Shown here one piece after another: positions 25,571-37,587 of a stretch of 37,616 nucleotides of DNA. The translations under genes were made by a program, and so were the position numbers. The stretch's first letter is position 1. Every line of letters starts with the position of its first letter. The stretch is from the NCBI GenBank assembly GCA_020027875.1, contig JAHRHA010000054.1:1-37616 (forward strand). Direction: 5' to 3'. Source of the stretch: Micromonosporaceae bacterium (GTDB lineage: Bacteria > Actinomycetota > Actinomycetes > Mycobacteriales > Micromonosporaceae). The notes under the pieces are model-generated. The model did no database searches. It was not told the DNA's origin and worked only from the letters and a program-made list of their open reading frames with translations.

Positions 25571-27085
25571 TTAGGCGGGTGTGCCGGTGAGTGCCTCGAG
25601 CAGGTCCTTGGCGCTTGGGCAGCGGTCGAAGAGCGCCCCGACGTGAGCCTTCGTGCCGCGCTCGGGCTCCATCATCGGCACCCGCACGAGCGATTCGCGG
25701 CCCACGTCGAAGATGACGGAGTCCCAGCTCGCGGCGACGACCTCGGCGGCGTACTTGGCCAGGCAGCGGCCCCGGAAGTAGGCGCGGGTGTCGTCCGGCG
25801 GCTCGGTCATCGCGACGATGACCTCGTCGTCGTCCAGCAGCCGCTGCATCGCGCCCCGCGCGACCAACCGGTGGTAGAGACCCTTCTCTGGGCGTACGTC
25901 GGAGTACTGCAGATCCACCAGCTGCAGCTTCGGCGAGGCCCAGCCGAGCGACTCCCGCTCGCGGTAACCCTCGAGGAGTCGTAGCTTGGCGACCCAGTCC
26001 AGCTCGGTCGCGCAGAGCATCGGGTCGCGGCCGAGCCGGTCGAGCACGCTCTCCCAGCGGCTCAGCACGTCCTCGGTCATGTCGTCGGTTCCGTGCGAGT
26101 CCACAAAGGAACGTGCCCGGTCGAGATAGGCCCACTGGAGGTCGAGCGCGGTGAGGCGGCGCCCGTCGCGTAGCCGGATCAGGTGAGTCAGGCTCGGGTC
26201 GTGGCTGACCTCCTTCAGCTCCGCGACGGGGTCGGCGATGGCGAGGTCCGGGGCGAGCATCTTGCTCTCGATCATCGCGAGCACCAGCGCCGTCGTACCG
26301 GCCTTGAGGTAGGTCGAGATCTCCGAGACATTGGCGTCGCCAATGATGACGTGCAGCCGGCGGTACTTGTCGGCGTCGGCGTGCGGCTCGTCGCGGGTGT
26401 TGATGATCGGGCGCTTCAACGTCGTCTCCAGACCGACCTCGACCTCGAAGAAGTCGGCCCGCTGGGAGATCTGGAAGCCCGGTTGCGATCCGTCCTGACC
26501 GAGACCGACCCGGCCCGCGCCGCAGACGATCTGGCGAGTGACGAAGAACGGCGTCAGATTGCTAACGATGTCGGAGAAGGGGGTCTGGCGTCGCATGAGG
26601 TAGTTCTCGTGCGCGCCGTAGCTCGCGCCCTTGTTGTCAGTGTTGTTCTTGTAGAGGTGGATCGTCCCGACAGTCGGCACGGTGGCGGCGCGCCGGGACG
26701 CCTCGGTCATGACGCGCTCTCCCGCCTTGTCCCACAGAACGAGGTCGCGGGGGTTGGTGACCTCAGGCGTCGAGTACTCCGGGTGGGCGTGATCGACGTA
26801 GAGGCGGGCACCATTGGTGAGAATGACGTTCGCCAACCCGAGATCCTCGTCCGCGAGCGCCTCCGCCGGGTCATACAGAGCTCCCGAGTACGTGAAGCCG
26901 CGGGCGTCGCGCAGAGGCGACTCCTCCTCGTAGTCCCACCGGGCCCGGCCGCCGCGGGCCAGCTCGGGGCGGGCCCCGTACGCGTTGACCACCTGGGAGG
27001 ACGTAACCATTGGGTTGGCCGCGGGCTGACCCGGTACGGAGATGCCGTACTCGACCTCCGTACCCATAACCCGACGCACGCTCAT
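25571..27085 (-). CDS. dop: Dop, deamidase of Pup / depupylase
   Basis: A 504-aa paralogue of PafA that converts the C-terminal Gln of Pup to Glu and also removes Pup from substrates. Seen are E10/E12 (MGTEVEYG), the Dop-specific loop before the catalytic site (about 40-82, rich in Asp/Glu/Arg), the nucleophile region [14 protein letters not shown] with D98, [40 protein letters not shown] and the C-terminal [18 protein letters not shown] 27085 gives [11 protein letters not shown]; the in-frame Met at residue 7 is also possible. It is divergent from the methyltransferase gene and upstream of pup. Confidence 0.97.
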   Translation of the reverse strand: MSVRRVMGTEVEYGISVPGQPAANPMVTSSQVVNAYGARPELARGGRARWDYEEESPLRDARGFTYSGALYDPAEALADEDLGLANVILTNGARLYVDHAHPEYSTPEVTNPRDLVLWDKAGERVMTEASRRAATVPTVGTIHLYKNNTDNKGASYGAHENYLMRRQTPFSDIVSNLTPFFVTRQIVCGAGRVGLGQDGSQPGFQISQRADFFEVEVGLETTLKRPIINTRDEPHADADKYRRLHVIIGDANVSEISTYLKAGTTALVLAMIESKMLAPDLAIADPVAELKEVSHDPSLTHLIRLRDGRRLTALDLQWAYLDRARSFVDSHGTDDMTEDVLSRWESVLDRLGRDPMLCATELDWVAKLRLLEGYRERESLGWASPKLQLVDLQYSDVRPEKGLYHRLVARGAMQRLLDDDEVIVAMTEPPDDTRAYFRGRCLAKYAAEVVAASWDSVIFDVGRESLVRVPMMEPERGTKAHVGALFDRCPSAKDLLEALTGTPA

Positions 27086-27249
27086 ACCGGTTCCGCCTTC
27101 GCTCGGGTGGACCTCACGACCAGACCACACGTCGAGCCTAGACCGCTGGGCCGGTCGCTCGCCCGTACGCGCCCATGTGGCCTCGCCCGCACGGGCCCCC
27201 GTGGGAGGGTGGGGCAACCTCGATCGGGGCCTGGATCTACGCTCGCCCG

Positions 27250-28089
27250 ATGGCGTCATCCCAGCTCCGTCGCGCGATGTCGCGCTCCGCGTTGGCACCC
27301 TTGGCCCTCTTCCCGAAGCGGGCGGCACGGGTATTGCGGCACGACGCGAGGGTGGTGGCGGCGTCGGCCCGGTGGCTAGTCACGTCGCGGGAGCACCACA
27401 ACTACACCTATGACCTGACCGCCCTCAACCGCGACCATCTGGCCTGGTTCGTGGCGGCCATCTGCGACGTACCGGTACCCGTCGTGCGCGACTACCTCGC
27501 CGAGATCGCGGCCGACGGCGCTCTGCGCGAGCACATCCGCTCGGCCACGACTGCGGCGGCGCGGCGTGGTCTGGCCGACAAGCAGGTGCGGTACGCGCGG
27601 CGGCTGGGCTGGTACGCGATCGTGCGCGCTCGAAAACCCGCTCACGTGGTGGAAACGGGCGTGGACAAGGGCCTCGGGACGGCCGTTCTCGCCGCCGCCG
27701 TGCTGCGCAACGCCGAGGAGGGTCATCCCGGCCGGGTGACCGCGGTCGACATCAATCCCGATGCGGGCTACCTGGTCCGGACCGGTCAATGGTCCACAGT
27801 GGTGGATCTCGTCTACGCAGACTCGGTGGCGACCCTGGAGAGCCTGGATCGGCCGGTCGACATCTTCCTGCATGACAGCGACCACAGCGTCGCGCACGAA
27901 CGACGCGAGTTCACTACGGTCGAGTCGCGCCTCGCGCCGGGCGCGCTCCTGCTGACCGACAACGTCACCAAGACCCCGGTTCTGTCGCAGTACGCGGAGA
28001 AGACCGGGCGGCGCTTCCTCGCCTTCACCGAACGCCCGGCCCGTCACTGGTATCCCGGCGACGGCATCGGCGCCGCCTGGCACGCCTAA
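27250..28089 (+). CDS. class I SAM-dependent methyltransferase (Methyltransf_24-like)
   Basis: About 279 aa with a basic N-terminal region and a Rossmann-type core. The binding loop reads [20 protein letters not shown], the acidic strand [11 protein letters not shown], then [11 protein letters not shown] and [12 protein letters not shown]. This pattern fits the O-methyltransferase / cephalosporin-hydroxylase-like group. The substrate is unknown. ATG 27250 is preferred; the frame is open from 27175 and a second ATG is at 27277. A six-base-arm hairpin (27190-27203) lies upstream, in the 164-base gap to dop. It ends before a strong hairpin shared with arc. Confidence 0.8.
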   Translation: MASSQLRRAMSRSALAPLALFPKRAARVLRHDARVVAASARWLVTSREHHNYTYDLTALNRDHLAWFVAAICDVPVPVVRDYLAEIAADGALREHIRSATTAAARRGLADKQVRYARRLGWYAIVRARKPAHVVETGVDKGLGTAVLAAAVLRNAEEGHPGRVTAVDINPDAGYLVRTGQWSTVVDLVYADSVATLESLDRPVDIFLHDSDHSVAHERREFTTVESRLAPGALLLTDNVTKTPVLSQYAEKTGRRFLAFTERPARHWYPGDGIGAAWHA

Positions 28090-28175
28090 CGTGGCTTCCA
28101 CTGGCGTCTCGATCTCCGCTGGTCTCCAAGATCGCTGCTCTTGTGCCAAACGCTTGGAAAACGGCGCGAGTTGAA

Positions 28176-28205
28176 GCGGCGGGAGGCCCGAGGGCCTCCC
28201 GCCGC
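28176..28205. terminator. strong bidirectional hairpin between the methyltransferase and arc
   Basis: GCGGCGGGAGGCCC (28176-28189) is followed after two bases by its exact complement GGGCCTCCCGCCGC (28192-28205). This is a 14-bp GC stem with a tiny loop. It lies between convergent genes ending at 28089 (plus) and 28223 (minus), so it can serve both. There is no T-run, as is common in high-GC actinobacteria. Confidence 0.88.
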
Positions 28206-28222
28206 TGGAGCGCCGCCCATTC

Positions 28223-29989
28223 TTACAGGTATTGACCGGTGTTGCTGACCGTGTCGATGGCCCGACCCGACTCGGTGCCCTTGCCGCCCGAGACGAGCGT
28301 ACGGATGTAGACGATCCGCTCGCCCTTCTTGCCCGAGATCCGCGCCCAGTCGTCGGGGTTGGTGGTGTTGGGCAGATCCTCGTTCTCCCGGAACTCGTCG
28401 ACGCACGCGTCGAGCAGATGCTGTAGGCGCACACCCTTGCGGTCGGTGGCGAGGAACTCCTTGATCGCCATCTTCTTCGCCCGGTCCACGATGTTCTGGA
28501 TCATGGCACCGGAGTTGAAGTCCTTGAAATACAGGACCTCCTTGTCCCCGTTGGCGTAGGTCACCTCGAGGAAGCGGTTCTCCTCCGTCTCGGAGTACAT
28601 CCGCAGCACCGCTGCCTGGATCATCGCCTGCACACAGGACTCGGCGGAGCCGCCGTGCTCAGCCAGATCGTCCGCGTGTAGCGGCAGGCCGGTGAGGATG
28701 TACTTACTGAAGATGTCCTTCGCTGCCTCCGCATCCGGACGCTCGATCTTGATCTTCACATCTAGCCGGCCCGGGCGCAGGATGGCCGGGTCGATCATGT
28801 CCTCGCGGTTGGAGGCGCCGATGACGATGACGTTCTCCAGTCCCTCCACACCGTCGATCTCGCTCAACAGCTGCGGCACGATCGTGTTCTCGACGTCGGA
28901 GGAGACGCCGGAACCACGGGTACGGAAGACGGAGTCCATCTCGTCGAAGAACACGATGACGGGCGTTCCCTCGCTGGCCTTCTCCCTGGCGCGCTGGAAG
29001 ATCAACCGGATGTGGCGCTCGGTCTCGCCGACGTACTTGTTGAGCAGCTCCGGGCCCTTGATGTTGAGGAAGTAGCTGGTGCGCTTCTCGTCGCCCTTGA
29101 GCTCTGTGATCTTCTTCGCCAGCGAGTTCGCGACCGCCTTGGCGATGAGCGTCTTGCCGCAGCCGGGTGGGCCGTAGAGCAGCACGCCCTTCGGCGGACG
29201 CAGCTGGTGCTCCCGGAACAGCTCGGCGTGCAGGAAGGGCAGCTCCACCGCGTCGCGGATCTGCTCGATCTGCCGGTCGAGGCCGCCGATGTCGCCGTAG
29301 TCGATGTCGGGCACCTCCTCGAGCACGAGCTCCTCGACCTCGCTCTTCGGGATCCGCTCGTAGGCGTACGCCGAGCGCGGCTCGATCAGCAGGGAGTCGC
29401 CCGCCCGCAGAGGGCTGTCCAGGAGAGTGTCGGCCAAGTGCACGACCCGCTCCTCGTCGGCGTGGGAGATGACCAGTGCCCGGTCCCCACCATCGAGGAC
29501 CTCCTTGAGCATGACCACCTCGCCGGCCCGCTCAAAGCCGAGCGCATCGACGATGTTGAGGGCGTCGTTGAGCAGCACCTCCTGGCCACGGCGCAGCGAA
29601 TCGAGCTCGACCGCCGGGGACACGGCCACCCGAAGCTTGCGCCCACCGGTGAAGACGTCCACAGTGCCGTCCTCATAGCGGGTAAGGAACACGCCGTACC
29701 CGCTGGGTGGCTGCGCCAGCCGGTCGACCTCCTCCTTGAGCGTGACGATCTGCGCCCGGGCCTCCTTGAGGGTGGCGACCAGCCGCTCGTTGTTCTCGGT
29801 CAGTCGTGCGAGCTGCGCCTGGGTCGCGGCGATGCGCTCCTCCAGCTGCCGCATGTGACGGGGGCTCTCGGTCAGTTTGCGCCGCACCAGGGCGAGCTCC
29901 TCCTGGAGGAACGCGACCTGGGTGGCGAGATCGTGGGCCTCCCTTTCCCAGCGTGCGGCTCGTGCATCCGCGTCCTCACTGCGTGCCAC
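28223..29989 (-). CDS. arc: ARC/Mpa proteasomal AAA ATPase
   Basis: A 588-aa ring-forming unfoldase that recognises Pup and feeds pupylated proteins into the 20S core. The N-terminal coiled coil (about 14-92) binds Pup. The OB-fold region (about 97-240) forms the neck. The AAA module has Walker A GPPGCGKT (273-280), Walker [10 protein letters not shown] (344-352), sensor IGASNRED and arginine fingers in LRPGRLD (R405, R408). The C-terminus GQYL is the docking tail, with penultimate Tyr, that opens the PrcA gate. GTG 29989 follows a strong GGGGAGGTGG ribosome site. Mycobacterial names are mpa and arc. Confidence 0.98.
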   Translation of the reverse strand: MARSEDADARAARWEREAHDLATQVAFLQEELALVRRKLTESPRHMRQLEERIAATQAQLARLTENNERLVATLKEARAQIVTLKEEVDRLAQPPSGYGVFLTRYEDGTVDVFTGGRKLRVAVSPAVELDSLRRGQEVLLNDALNIVDALGFERAGEVVMLKEVLDGGDRALVISHADEERVVHLADTLLDSPLRAGDSLLIEPRSAYAYERIPKSEVEELVLEEVPDIDYGDIGGLDRQIEQIRDAVELPFLHAELFREHQLRPPKGVLLYGPPGCGKTLIAKAVANSLAKKITELKGDEKRTSYFLNIKGPELLNKYVGETERHIRLIFQRAREKASEGTPVIVFFDEMDSVFRTRGSGVSSDVENTIVPQLLSEIDGVEGLENVIVIGASNREDMIDPAILRPGRLDVKIKIERPDAEAAKDIFSKYILTGLPLHADDLAEHGGSAESCVQAMIQAAVLRMYSETEENRFLEVTYANGDKEVLYFKDFNSGAMIQNIVDRAKKMAIKEFLATDRKGVRLQHLLDACVDEFRENEDLPNTTNPDDWARISGKKGERIVYIRTLVSGGKGTESGRAIDTVSNTGQYL

Positions 29990-30159
29990 GTCCCACCTCC
30001 CCGGGGGTGTGCCCTGCCGGCGCTCGGCCGGAGGGCGAAACTGTACCTGTTAAACACTAACTGTTCCGGGCGACGTATTCCCCCACCCGGCGCCCCTGTC
30101 ACAAGGTCGTTATCGGTGCTGGGGGTACCTTTGGCCGGGGCGACGAAGAGGTGGTGCGG

Positions 30160-30441
30160 GTGAGCGACGAACGGTTGCGGGTCTGGGTGGATCAAGACCT
30201 TTGCACCGGCGACGGCCTCTGTGTCCAGTACGCACCGGAGGTGTTCGAGTTCGACGTGGATGGGCTCGCCTATGTCAAGACCGGGTCCGGGGAGCTCCTG
30301 ACCGGCCCGGGCAGCCGTACCGACGTACCGGCGAACCTGCGGCTCGAGGTGATCGACTCCGCGAAGGACTGCCCGGGCGACTGTATCCACGTGGTGCGCG
30401 CCGCGGATGAGGTCGAGATAGCCGGGCCGGCCGCCGGATAG
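30160..30441 (+). CDS. 3Fe-4S-type ferredoxin
   Basis: A 93-aa single-cluster ferredoxin with C15-TGDGL-C21 and C71-P. The second ligand position of a 4Fe-4S motif is replaced (Asp18), the usual sign of a 3Fe-4S cluster. An extra C75 follows in DCPGDC. Such proteins commonly donate electrons to cytochromes P450, but no P450 is in the window. GTG 30160 follows GAAGAGG; GTG 30151 is an in-frame alternative. The gene is divergent from arc across about 170 bases. The stop TAG lies in a 15-bp array and is copied in frame. Confidence 0.9.
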   Translation: MSDERLRVWVDQDLCTGDGLCVQYAPEVFEFDVDGLAYVKTGSGELLTGPGSRTDVPANLRLEVIDSAKDCPGDCIHVVRAADEVEIAGPAAG

Positions 30442-30472
30442 CTCGCCGCCGGATAGCTCGCCGCCGGATAGC

Positions 30473-30474
<2 letters not shown>
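30430..30474. repeat. 3 x 15-bp tandem array copying the ferredoxin stop codon
   Basis: Three exact copies of gccgccggatagctc start at 30430, 30445 and 30460. The ferredoxin stop TAG (30439-30441) is in copy one, and copies two and three give further in-frame TAGs. The last two bases overlap the TGA of the convergent gene (30473-30475), so the array fills the whole intergenic gap. Confidence 0.95.
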
Positions 30475-31989
<1,515 letters not shown>

Positions 31990-31993
31990 CTAA

Positions 31994-32023
31994 TGGTGCG
32001 GGTAAGAGTGGTGCGGGTCAGGA
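31994..32023. repeat. 2 x 15-bp repeat at the site-2 protease stop
   Basis: tggtgcgggtaagag (31994-32008) is followed by tggtgcgggtcagga (32009-32023). The second copy contains the protease stop (TCA at 32018-32020, TGA on the minus strand). The first carries TTA in the same place. The repeat fills most of the gap to trmI. Confidence 0.7.
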
Positions 32024-33184
32024 GTTGAGCAGCCTGGCGAGATCGGAGGTGCGCAGCACGCCTACCACATCGTCGCCGGAGACGACGAGATAGCTCGGGG
32101 CCGGGTTGGCCTGCACCGCACGGATCACGTCCTCCCCCGCCAGATCCGCGGCGAGGGTTCGGCCGGGCTCCAGGGTACGGGCGACCGACTCCACCGGCAC
32201 CCAGGGGCGCCGTTCGAGCGGCACCGCAGCGGCGGCCTGGTCGTTGACCAACGCCACGACCCGACCGAACGCGTCCGCGACCGCCAGCGCGGCGTCGGGC
32301 CGACCCGCCTCGGCGGCCCGGCGGCTGGCTTCAGCCAGTGGAGTGCCAGACATCACCATGAAGACCGGCTGAGCCATCAGCCGCAGGTTCACCGTCGGAA
32401 TGCGGGCGGCCAATTTCCCCTGCGCGATGGCCGCGCTCGCGCCCTGCCACAGCGTCAACGCCACGAGCGTCGTGAACGCGAGGCTCACCAGGGACAGGCC
32501 GTAGGAGTAGGTCAGCAGCAGACCCACCGCGAGCGTCGCCACCGCGACCCCGCGCCCGATCCATCCGGCCACCCGGCTGCCCGTGTGCCGGTCGCCGGTA
32601 ATCGCCCACACCAACGCCCGCAGCGCTCGGCCGCCGTCGAGCGGTAAACCGGGCAGGGCATTGAACACGGCCACGATGAGGTTGCTCCACATGAGCTGGA
32701 ACGCGAGCTGATCCAGGATGGTCTGGTCCGGCAGGGCCAGCCACAGGCCGAGCGCGGAGAGGCCGAGAATGCCCGAGATGATCGGCCCGATTACCGACAC
32801 ATAGAGGTCGGCCTTAGCATTTGGGCTATCCGTCTCCATTTCGGTGTAACCGCCGAGCAGCTCGAGGGTGATCGCGCGCACCCCGATCCCGAAGCGCCGG
32901 GCCGTGATGGCGTGGCCCAGCTCGTGCAGCAGCACCGAGAGCAGGAGGGCCAGCACGAACCCGACGGCGAACGCATACGCCCCGGCCGGGCTCAGCTGGG
33001 GCAGCATTCGCTGGGCCACTCGTGCGTACAAAAGGATCACAATGGCGGCCAACAGCAGCCAGGAGGCTCGAAGGTAGACCGGAACCCCGAGGATGCGGCC
33101 AAGTCGGAAACCCCCCGGCCGCACGGCCGGCGGGGCAGCGGGCGGCGGTGCGGCCGGCTCGCGGCCGGGCGTGTCGGCGTTCAT
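32018..33184 (-). CDS. site-2-type (M50) zinc metalloprotease with CBS domains
   Basis: A 388-aa membrane protease of the Rip3-like class. A Pro/Ala-rich cytoplasmic N-terminus precedes several helices with the zinc motif HELGH (in LLSVLLHELGHAIT) and the third-ligand region LPGLPLDGGRALR. After the last helix there are two CBS-type segments (VMSGTPLAEASRRAAEAGRPDAALAV in parts, and VIRAVQANPAPSYLVVSGDDVVGVLRTSDLARLL). These domains often sense adenine nucleotides. Such proteases cut membrane-bound regulators; no target is obvious here. ATG 33184 is chosen, and the frame continues to 33361. It is divergent from the RecB-like gene. Confidence 0.92.
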   Translation of the reverse strand: MNADTPGREPAAPPPAAPPAVRPGGFRLGRILGVPVYLRASWLLLAAIVILLYARVAQRMLPQLSPAGAYAFAVGFVLALLLSVLLHELGHAITARRFGIGVRAITLELLGGYTEMETDSPNAKADLYVSVIGPIISGILGLSALGLWLALPDQTILDQLAFQLMWSNLIVAVFNALPGLPLDGGRALRALVWAITGDRHTGSRVAGWIGRGVAVATLAVGLLLTYSYGLSLVSLAFTTLVALTLWQGASAAIAQGKLAARIPTVNLRLMAQPVFMVMSGTPLAEASRRAAEAGRPDAALAVADAFGRVVALVNDQAAAAVPLERRPWVPVESVARTLEPGRTLAADLAGEDVIRAVQANPAPSYLVVSGDDVVGVLRTSDLARLLNS

Positions 33185-33272
33185 CGCCTCGATGGTATGC
33201 GCCCGGCAACCGGAGAAGCTTGCCAGCGGCGCTTGCGGGCTTTCGTCGTACCCGTGCCCTAGCCTTCGAGGC

Positions 33273-34154
33273 ATGTCGGTCGAAACGTCGCAGCAGACCA
33301 TCACCGAGGCACAGCGGTCCCACCTACCCTCGCTCTCACCGTCGCGCGCGGCCGACTTCAAGACCTGCCCGCTGCTCTACCGGTTCCGCACGATCGACCG
33401 CATCGCCGAGCCGCCCTCGCCCGACCAGGCGCGCGGCACCCTGGTGCACGCCGTGCTGGAGCGGCTGTTCGATCTGCCGGCGGCGGAGCGTACGAAGCAG
33501 GAGGCGGCCGGGTTGGTCGCGCCTCAGTGGGAGCGCCTCCGTGCCGAGCAGCCCCTGCTGGATCAGCTCTTCGGCGAGACGGGGACGCCGGCCGAGTTCC
33601 TCGACTCGACCGTGGGCCTGCTCGACGGCTACTTCGCGGTCGAGGACCCCCGACGACTGGAACCGGCGGAGCGCGAGTGCCTCGTCGAGGCCGTGGTCGA
33701 CGATCACCTGCTCATCCGCGGCTACATCGATCGCCTCGACATCTCTCCCGACGGCGACCTGCGCGTGGTCGACTACAAGACCGGCGGAGCACCTCGTGAG
33801 GCGTTCGAGGCTCGGGCGCTGTTCCAGCTGAAGTTCTACGCGCTGGTGCTGTGGCGCACCCGCGGCGTCGTCCCGCGGGCCCTTCGGTTGCTCTACCTCA
33901 AGGACGCCGAAGCGTGCGACTACTCCCCCGACCCCGAGGAGCTGGCCCGCTTCGAACGCAACCTGGTGGCCCTCTGGCGCGCCATCGACCGGGCCACGCG
34001 GGAGCGTGACTTCCGCCCGCAGCCGAGCCGGCTCTGCGACTGGTGCAGCCACAAGAGCCGCTGTCCGGCCTACGGCGGCACCCCGCCCCCGTTCCCCGAG
34101 ACGGTGCCGACGCCCGAAGCCAGCGTGGAGGCCACCGTCGTAGTGGATGACTGA
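33273..34154 (+). CDS. RecB-family PD-(D/E)XK nuclease with Fe-S cysteines
   Basis: A 293-aa nuclease related to Cas4 and the AddB/RecB nuclease domain. The N-terminal Cys in FKTCPLLYRF and three C-terminal Cys in LCDWCSHKSRCP would hold a 4Fe-4S cluster. The nuclease core reads GTLVHAVLERLF (His), GYIDRLDISPDGDLRVVDYKTG (Asp, then D-x-K) and LFQLKFYALVLWR (Gln/Tyr of motif QxxxY). It probably acts on DNA ends. It is not next to cas genes. ATG 33273 is used, with a possible -10 TAGCCT 8-13 bases before it. The open frame upstream to 33093 is a shadow of the protease gene. Confidence 0.93.
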   Translation: MSVETSQQTITEAQRSHLPSLSPSRAADFKTCPLLYRFRTIDRIAEPPSPDQARGTLVHAVLERLFDLPAAERTKQEAAGLVAPQWERLRAEQPLLDQLFGETGTPAEFLDSTVGLLDGYFAVEDPRRLEPAERECLVEAVVDDHLLIRGYIDRLDISPDGDLRVVDYKTGGAPREAFEARALFQLKFYALVLWRTRGVVPRALRLLYLKDAEACDYSPDPEELARFERNLVALWRAIDRATRERDFRPQPSRLCDWCSHKSRCPAYGGTPPPFPETVPTPEASVEATVVVDD

Positions 34155-34249
34155 ACGACCCTCGCAATCGGTCAACATCAACCCGCACGAGGGCGCCCGT
34201 GCGCCCGGGTCCTACCGTGTCAGATGACAACGGAGAAGGGAGCGTCTTC

Positions 34250-35032
34250 GTGGACGCAGCGACACAGTCGGCGACCGGGATCGCCGCGCGCGCTATCGAC
34301 GTGTGGAAGGTGTATGGCAGTGGCGAGGCCCAGGTGGTCGCGTTACGCGGAGTGGACGTCGAGCTGGAGCGGAGCCGGTACACGGCGATCATGGGGCCGT
34401 CGGGCTCGGGCAAGTCGACGCTGATGCACTGCCTCGCCGGTCTGGATACGGTCAGCCGGGGTGAGGTCTACATCGCGGACGTAAAGGTGACCGGGCTGAA
34501 TGACGCTGGCCTGACCACCCTGCGTCGGGAAAAGGTCGGGTTCGTATTCCAGCAGTTCAACCTGCTGCCGACACTCTCGGCGGAGGAGAACATCCTGCTG
34601 CCGCTGGCCATCGCCGGCCGCAAGCCCGACCAGGGCTGGTTCGACACCGTCGTCGACGCGGTTAACCTGCGCGACCGGCTAAGCCACCGCCCAGCCCAGC
34701 TCTCCGGCGGGCAGCAGCAGCGGGTGGCGTGCGCGCGGGCGATGGTCTCCCGACCCGAGGTGATCTTCGCGGATGAGCCGACCGGCAACCTCGACTCCCG
34801 CTCGGGCGCCGAGGTTCTCGGCTTCCTGCGCGACTCCGTGCGGCAATTCGGTCAGACCATCGTCATGGTGACCCATGACCCGAACGCCGCCTCCTACGCG
34901 GACCGGGTCGTCTTCCTGTTGGACGGGCACATCGTGGACGAGCTGGCCAGCCCGACCGCCGAGGCGGTCCTCGACAAGCTCAAGCGGCTCGACGTCCAGG
35001 CCGCCGCTGCCGGTGAGGCTGGGGCACGCTGA
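34250..35032 (+). CDS. ABC transporter ATP-binding protein (MacB/LolD type)
   Basis: A 260-aa ATPase partner of the FtsX-like permease that follows. Seen are Walker [11 protein letters not shown]-loop [10 protein letters not shown], signature [15 protein letters not shown], Walker [14 protein letters not shown] and H-loop MVTHDP. GTG 34250 follows GGAGAAGGGAG; GTG 34199 is in frame but lacks a site. The stop overlaps the permease start as TGATG, showing a two-gene operon. The family works in mechanotransmission of lipoprotein, peptide or antibiotic efflux. The substrate here is unknown. Confidence 0.96.
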   Translation: MDAATQSATGIAARAIDVWKVYGSGEAQVVALRGVDVELERSRYTAIMGPSGSGKSTLMHCLAGLDTVSRGEVYIADVKVTGLNDAGLTTLRREKVGFVFQQFNLLPTLSAEENILLPLAIAGRKPDQGWFDTVVDAVNLRDRLSHRPAQLSGGQQQRVACARAMVSRPEVIFADEPTGNLDSRSGAEVLGFLRDSVRQFGQTIVMVTHDPNAASYADRVVFLLDGHIVDELASPTAEAVLDKLKRLDVQAAAAGEAGAR

Positions 35033-37587
35033 TGCTGCGCGCAACACTGAAGAGCCTGCTCTCGCGCAAGCTGCGGCTGTTCCTGTCCGGCATAGCTGTG
35101 GTGCTGGGTGTGATGTTTGTCTCCGGCGCCCTTGTGCTCACCGACACTGTGGGGCGCTCGTTCGACAACCTATTCACCGGCATTTATGAATACACCGACA
35201 TCGAGGTCAGCAAGACGTCCGACATTCCCGGACTGACCGGGCAGCCCGTACCGCAGAACGTCCCAGCGGCGGACGTCGGCAGGGTCGCCGCCGTCAGCGG
35301 TGTCCGGTCGGCGACCGGTCAGGTCTTCGCCGACGGTGCGGGGGTTGTCGGCAAGAACGGCAAGGTCGTACTCGGCACCGGTGGTCCTCGCTTCGGCGCG
35401 AACTGGATCGGCGAGAACGAGCTGGTCAAGCTCCGTGAGGGGCGCGGCCCCACCGGGGACGGTGAGATCGTGCTCAGCGCCAATGTGGCCAAGACAACCA
35501 GCTACAAGGTCGGCGACCAGGTCGGCATCGTGACCACGTTCTCGCCCCAGAAGCGGTCGTTCACCCTCGTCGGCATCTCCGCGTACGCCGGCGGGCGTGA
35601 CTCGCTCGCTGGCGAGACCACCGTCTTCTTCACCGAACCGGTCGCGCAGGAGCTCATGCTCGGCCAGAGGGGCGTCTACAACATCATCGACGTGAAGGTG
35701 GCCGACGGGGCGAACCTCACCGAGGTCCGCGACCGCATCGCCGGCACGCTCGGCGAAGGCTACGACGTCAAGACCGGCGATGAACTCGCGACGGACAGTG
35801 CCGCTGGCACACGGGAGGCGCTGCAGTTCTTCACCTACCTCCTGCTCGGCTTCGCCGGGGTGGCGCTGTTCGTGGGCATCTTCCTCATCCTGAACACGTT
35901 CTCGATCATCGTGGCTCAGCGGACACGGGAGCTGGCGTTGTTCCGGGCGATGGGCGCGGGCCGCGGGCAGGTGATCGGCTCGGTCCTGGTCGAGGCGGTC
36001 GTCATCGGTGTGATCGCGTCCGCGATCGGGCTCGTGCTGGGGATCGGTATCGGTGCCCTGCTCGGCCGTTTCATGGGCGGGCTACTCAGTGGCGGCGCGC
36101 TCCAGGTGGCCGGCCTGTCCGTGCCTGCTTCCGCCGTGATCGCCTCGTTCGTCGTTGGTGTGGGCATCACGGTGGTGGCCGCCCTGCTTCCGGCCGTGCG
36201 AGCCTCGCGCATCGCGCCGGTGGCCGCAATGCGGGACTCTACAATCCCGGACCGCCCGCTCACCGCCCTCACGATCAGCGGCGGCGTCGTACTCGCCATC
36301 GGCGGGACGCTGCTCGGGCTCGGCCTGACGGGCAACCTCGGCGACGCCGGCCTGTGGGGTGTCCTCGGTGGACTGTTGACCTGCTTCATCGGCGTCGCCT
36401 TGCTCACGCCGATCATCTCCAGACCGGTGGTGGGGCTCATCGGCCGGCTGCTGAGCTGGAATGCATCCGGGAAGCTCGGACGGCGCAACTCGGCCCGCAA
36501 CCCGCGCCGTACCGCCATTACCGCGGCGGCGCTGATGGTGAGCATCGCGCTGGTCACCGGCATCAGCGTCGTGTTCGCCTCCATCCGGGCGAGCACAGTG
36601 GAGGCGGTCGACACGGGCGTCGACGCCGAGCTCGTTGTTGGCGCTACCGGATTCGCTGGCGTAGGGGCGATAGACCCTGCGGTGATCGAGCGTGTCCGAG
36701 GCTTGTCCGATGTGGACTCCGCCGTTGGCGCCTACGGCGACCTCGCCAGGGTCGATGGGACCGACGAGTTCGTCGGCGGCGTGGACGACGCGCCGGCAGC
36801 GGTGGCGATGTTCAAGATGGAGACGACGGCCGGCTCGCTCCTGCCGCTCGCGCCCGGGACTGTCATCGTCGACGACAGAACCGCCGCGGACCGCCGCCTG
36901 GCCCCAGGCAGCACCGTGACCGTGCAGATGGCGCGCGCCGCGCCGCGCGGCTACACGGTCGCCGGAATCTACAAGCGCACCGCGTTGAACTCCGGTTTCT
37001 TCTTCAACGTCGCGGACGTCAACGCGGGCTTCAGTCGGCCCGCGCCGATCCAGGGTTACGTGAAGCTAGTGCCGGGAGCGGATGTCGACGCCGCCTTCGC
37101 GCAGGTCGATGAGATCCTCAAGGACAGCCCCGAGGTCTCGGTGTCCAAATTGGACGACTTCGTCGCGCAGCAGGCCCAGATATTCGACTTCGTGCTCGTG
37201 TTCGTGCAGGGGCTGCTCCTGCTGGCTATTCTCATCGCCATCCTGGGCATCATCAACACGCTGGCACTGTCGATGATCGAACGCACCCGCGAGCTTGGCC
37301 TGCTGCGCGCGGTCGGGTTCAAGCGGGGACAGGTGATGTGGATGGTCACCGTGGAGTCTGTGGTCATCTCCGTGTTCGGGGCGCTGCTCGGGATCGCGGT
37401 CGGCGCGGGCCTGGGCGCGGCCGTGTTCCAGGCATTGCGCGAGGATGGCTTCACCGAACTCGCCTTCCCATGGCTGCTCATGGCGGCGTACGTTATCGCC
37501 TCGGTGTTCGTGGGCCTGGTCGCGGCGCTTATCCCCGCCATCCGAGCCTCCCGCCTCGACGTCCTCAAAGCCATCGCCTACGAGTAG
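35032..37587 (+). CDS. FtsX/MacB-like ABC permease (duplicated)
   Basis: An 851-aa permease with two similar halves, each with a large extracytoplasmic MacB-type domain (about 45-250 and 535-700) and membrane helices. Helix 1 is LRLFLSGIAVVLGVMFVSGALVL in two parts. FtsX-type signatures are IIVAQRTRELALFRAMGAGRGQVIGSVL and, in the second half, LSMIERTRELGLLRAVGFKRGQVMWMV. It ends RASRLDVLKAIAYE, the usual family end. It pairs with the ATPase by a TGATG overlap. The final 29 bases of the window after it show nothing. Confidence 0.95.
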   Translation: MLRATLKSLLSRKLRLFLSGIAVVLGVMFVSGALVLTDTVGRSFDNLFTGIYEYTDIEVSKTSDIPGLTGQPVPQNVPAADVGRVAAVSGVRSATGQVFADGAGVVGKNGKVVLGTGGPRFGANWIGENELVKLREGRGPTGDGEIVLSANVAKTTSYKVGDQVGIVTTFSPQKRSFTLVGISAYAGGRDSLAGETTVFFTEPVAQELMLGQRGVYNIIDVKVADGANLTEVRDRIAGTLGEGYDVKTGDELATDSAAGTREALQFFTYLLLGFAGVALFVGIFLILNTFSIIVAQRTRELALFRAMGAGRGQVIGSVLVEAVVIGVIASAIGLVLGIGIGALLGRFMGGLLSGGALQVAGLSVPASAVIASFVVGVGITVVAALLPAVRASRIAPVAAMRDSTIPDRPLTALTISGGVVLAIGGTLLGLGLTGNLGDAGLWGVLGGLLTCFIGVALLTPIISRPVVGLIGRLLSWNASGKLGRRNSARNPRRTAITAAALMVSIALVTGISVVFASIRASTVEAVDTGVDAELVVGATGFAGVGAIDPAVIERVRGLSDVDSAVGAYGDLARVDGTDEFVGGVDDAPAAVAMFKMETTAGSLLPLAPGTVIVDDRTAADRRLAPGSTVTVQMARAAPRGYTVAGIYKRTALNSGFFFNVADVNAGFSRPAPIQGYVKLVPGADVDAAFAQVDEILKDSPEVSVSKLDDFVAQQAQIFDFVLVFVQGLLLLAILIAILGIINTLALSMIERTRELGLLRAVGFKRGQVMWMVTVESVVISVFGALLGIAVGAGLGAAVFQALREDGFTELAFPWLLMAAYVIASVFVGLVAALIPAIRASRLDVLKAIAYE

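Noticed and set aside
26634..26659. TTGTCAGTG followed by TA-rich bases, resembling a PafBC-type damage promoter
   Set aside because: It lies in dop where it encodes (on the other strand) the conserved NNTDNKG motif, and the spacing to the -10-like bases is off.
26183..27379. 398-aa plus-strand frame opposite dop
   Set aside because: Antisense shadow of dop with no recognisable domain.
22722..29989. Novel proteasome system
   Set aside because: pup, prcA, prcB, dop, pafA and arc have all the standard motifs and order; only the PrcA tail and the nuclease gene are unusual.
29990..30159. Promoters and operator between arc and ferredoxin
   Set aside because: GTTA/TAAC arms (30049-30061) and several -10-like words occur, but none has proper spacing, so I do not call them.
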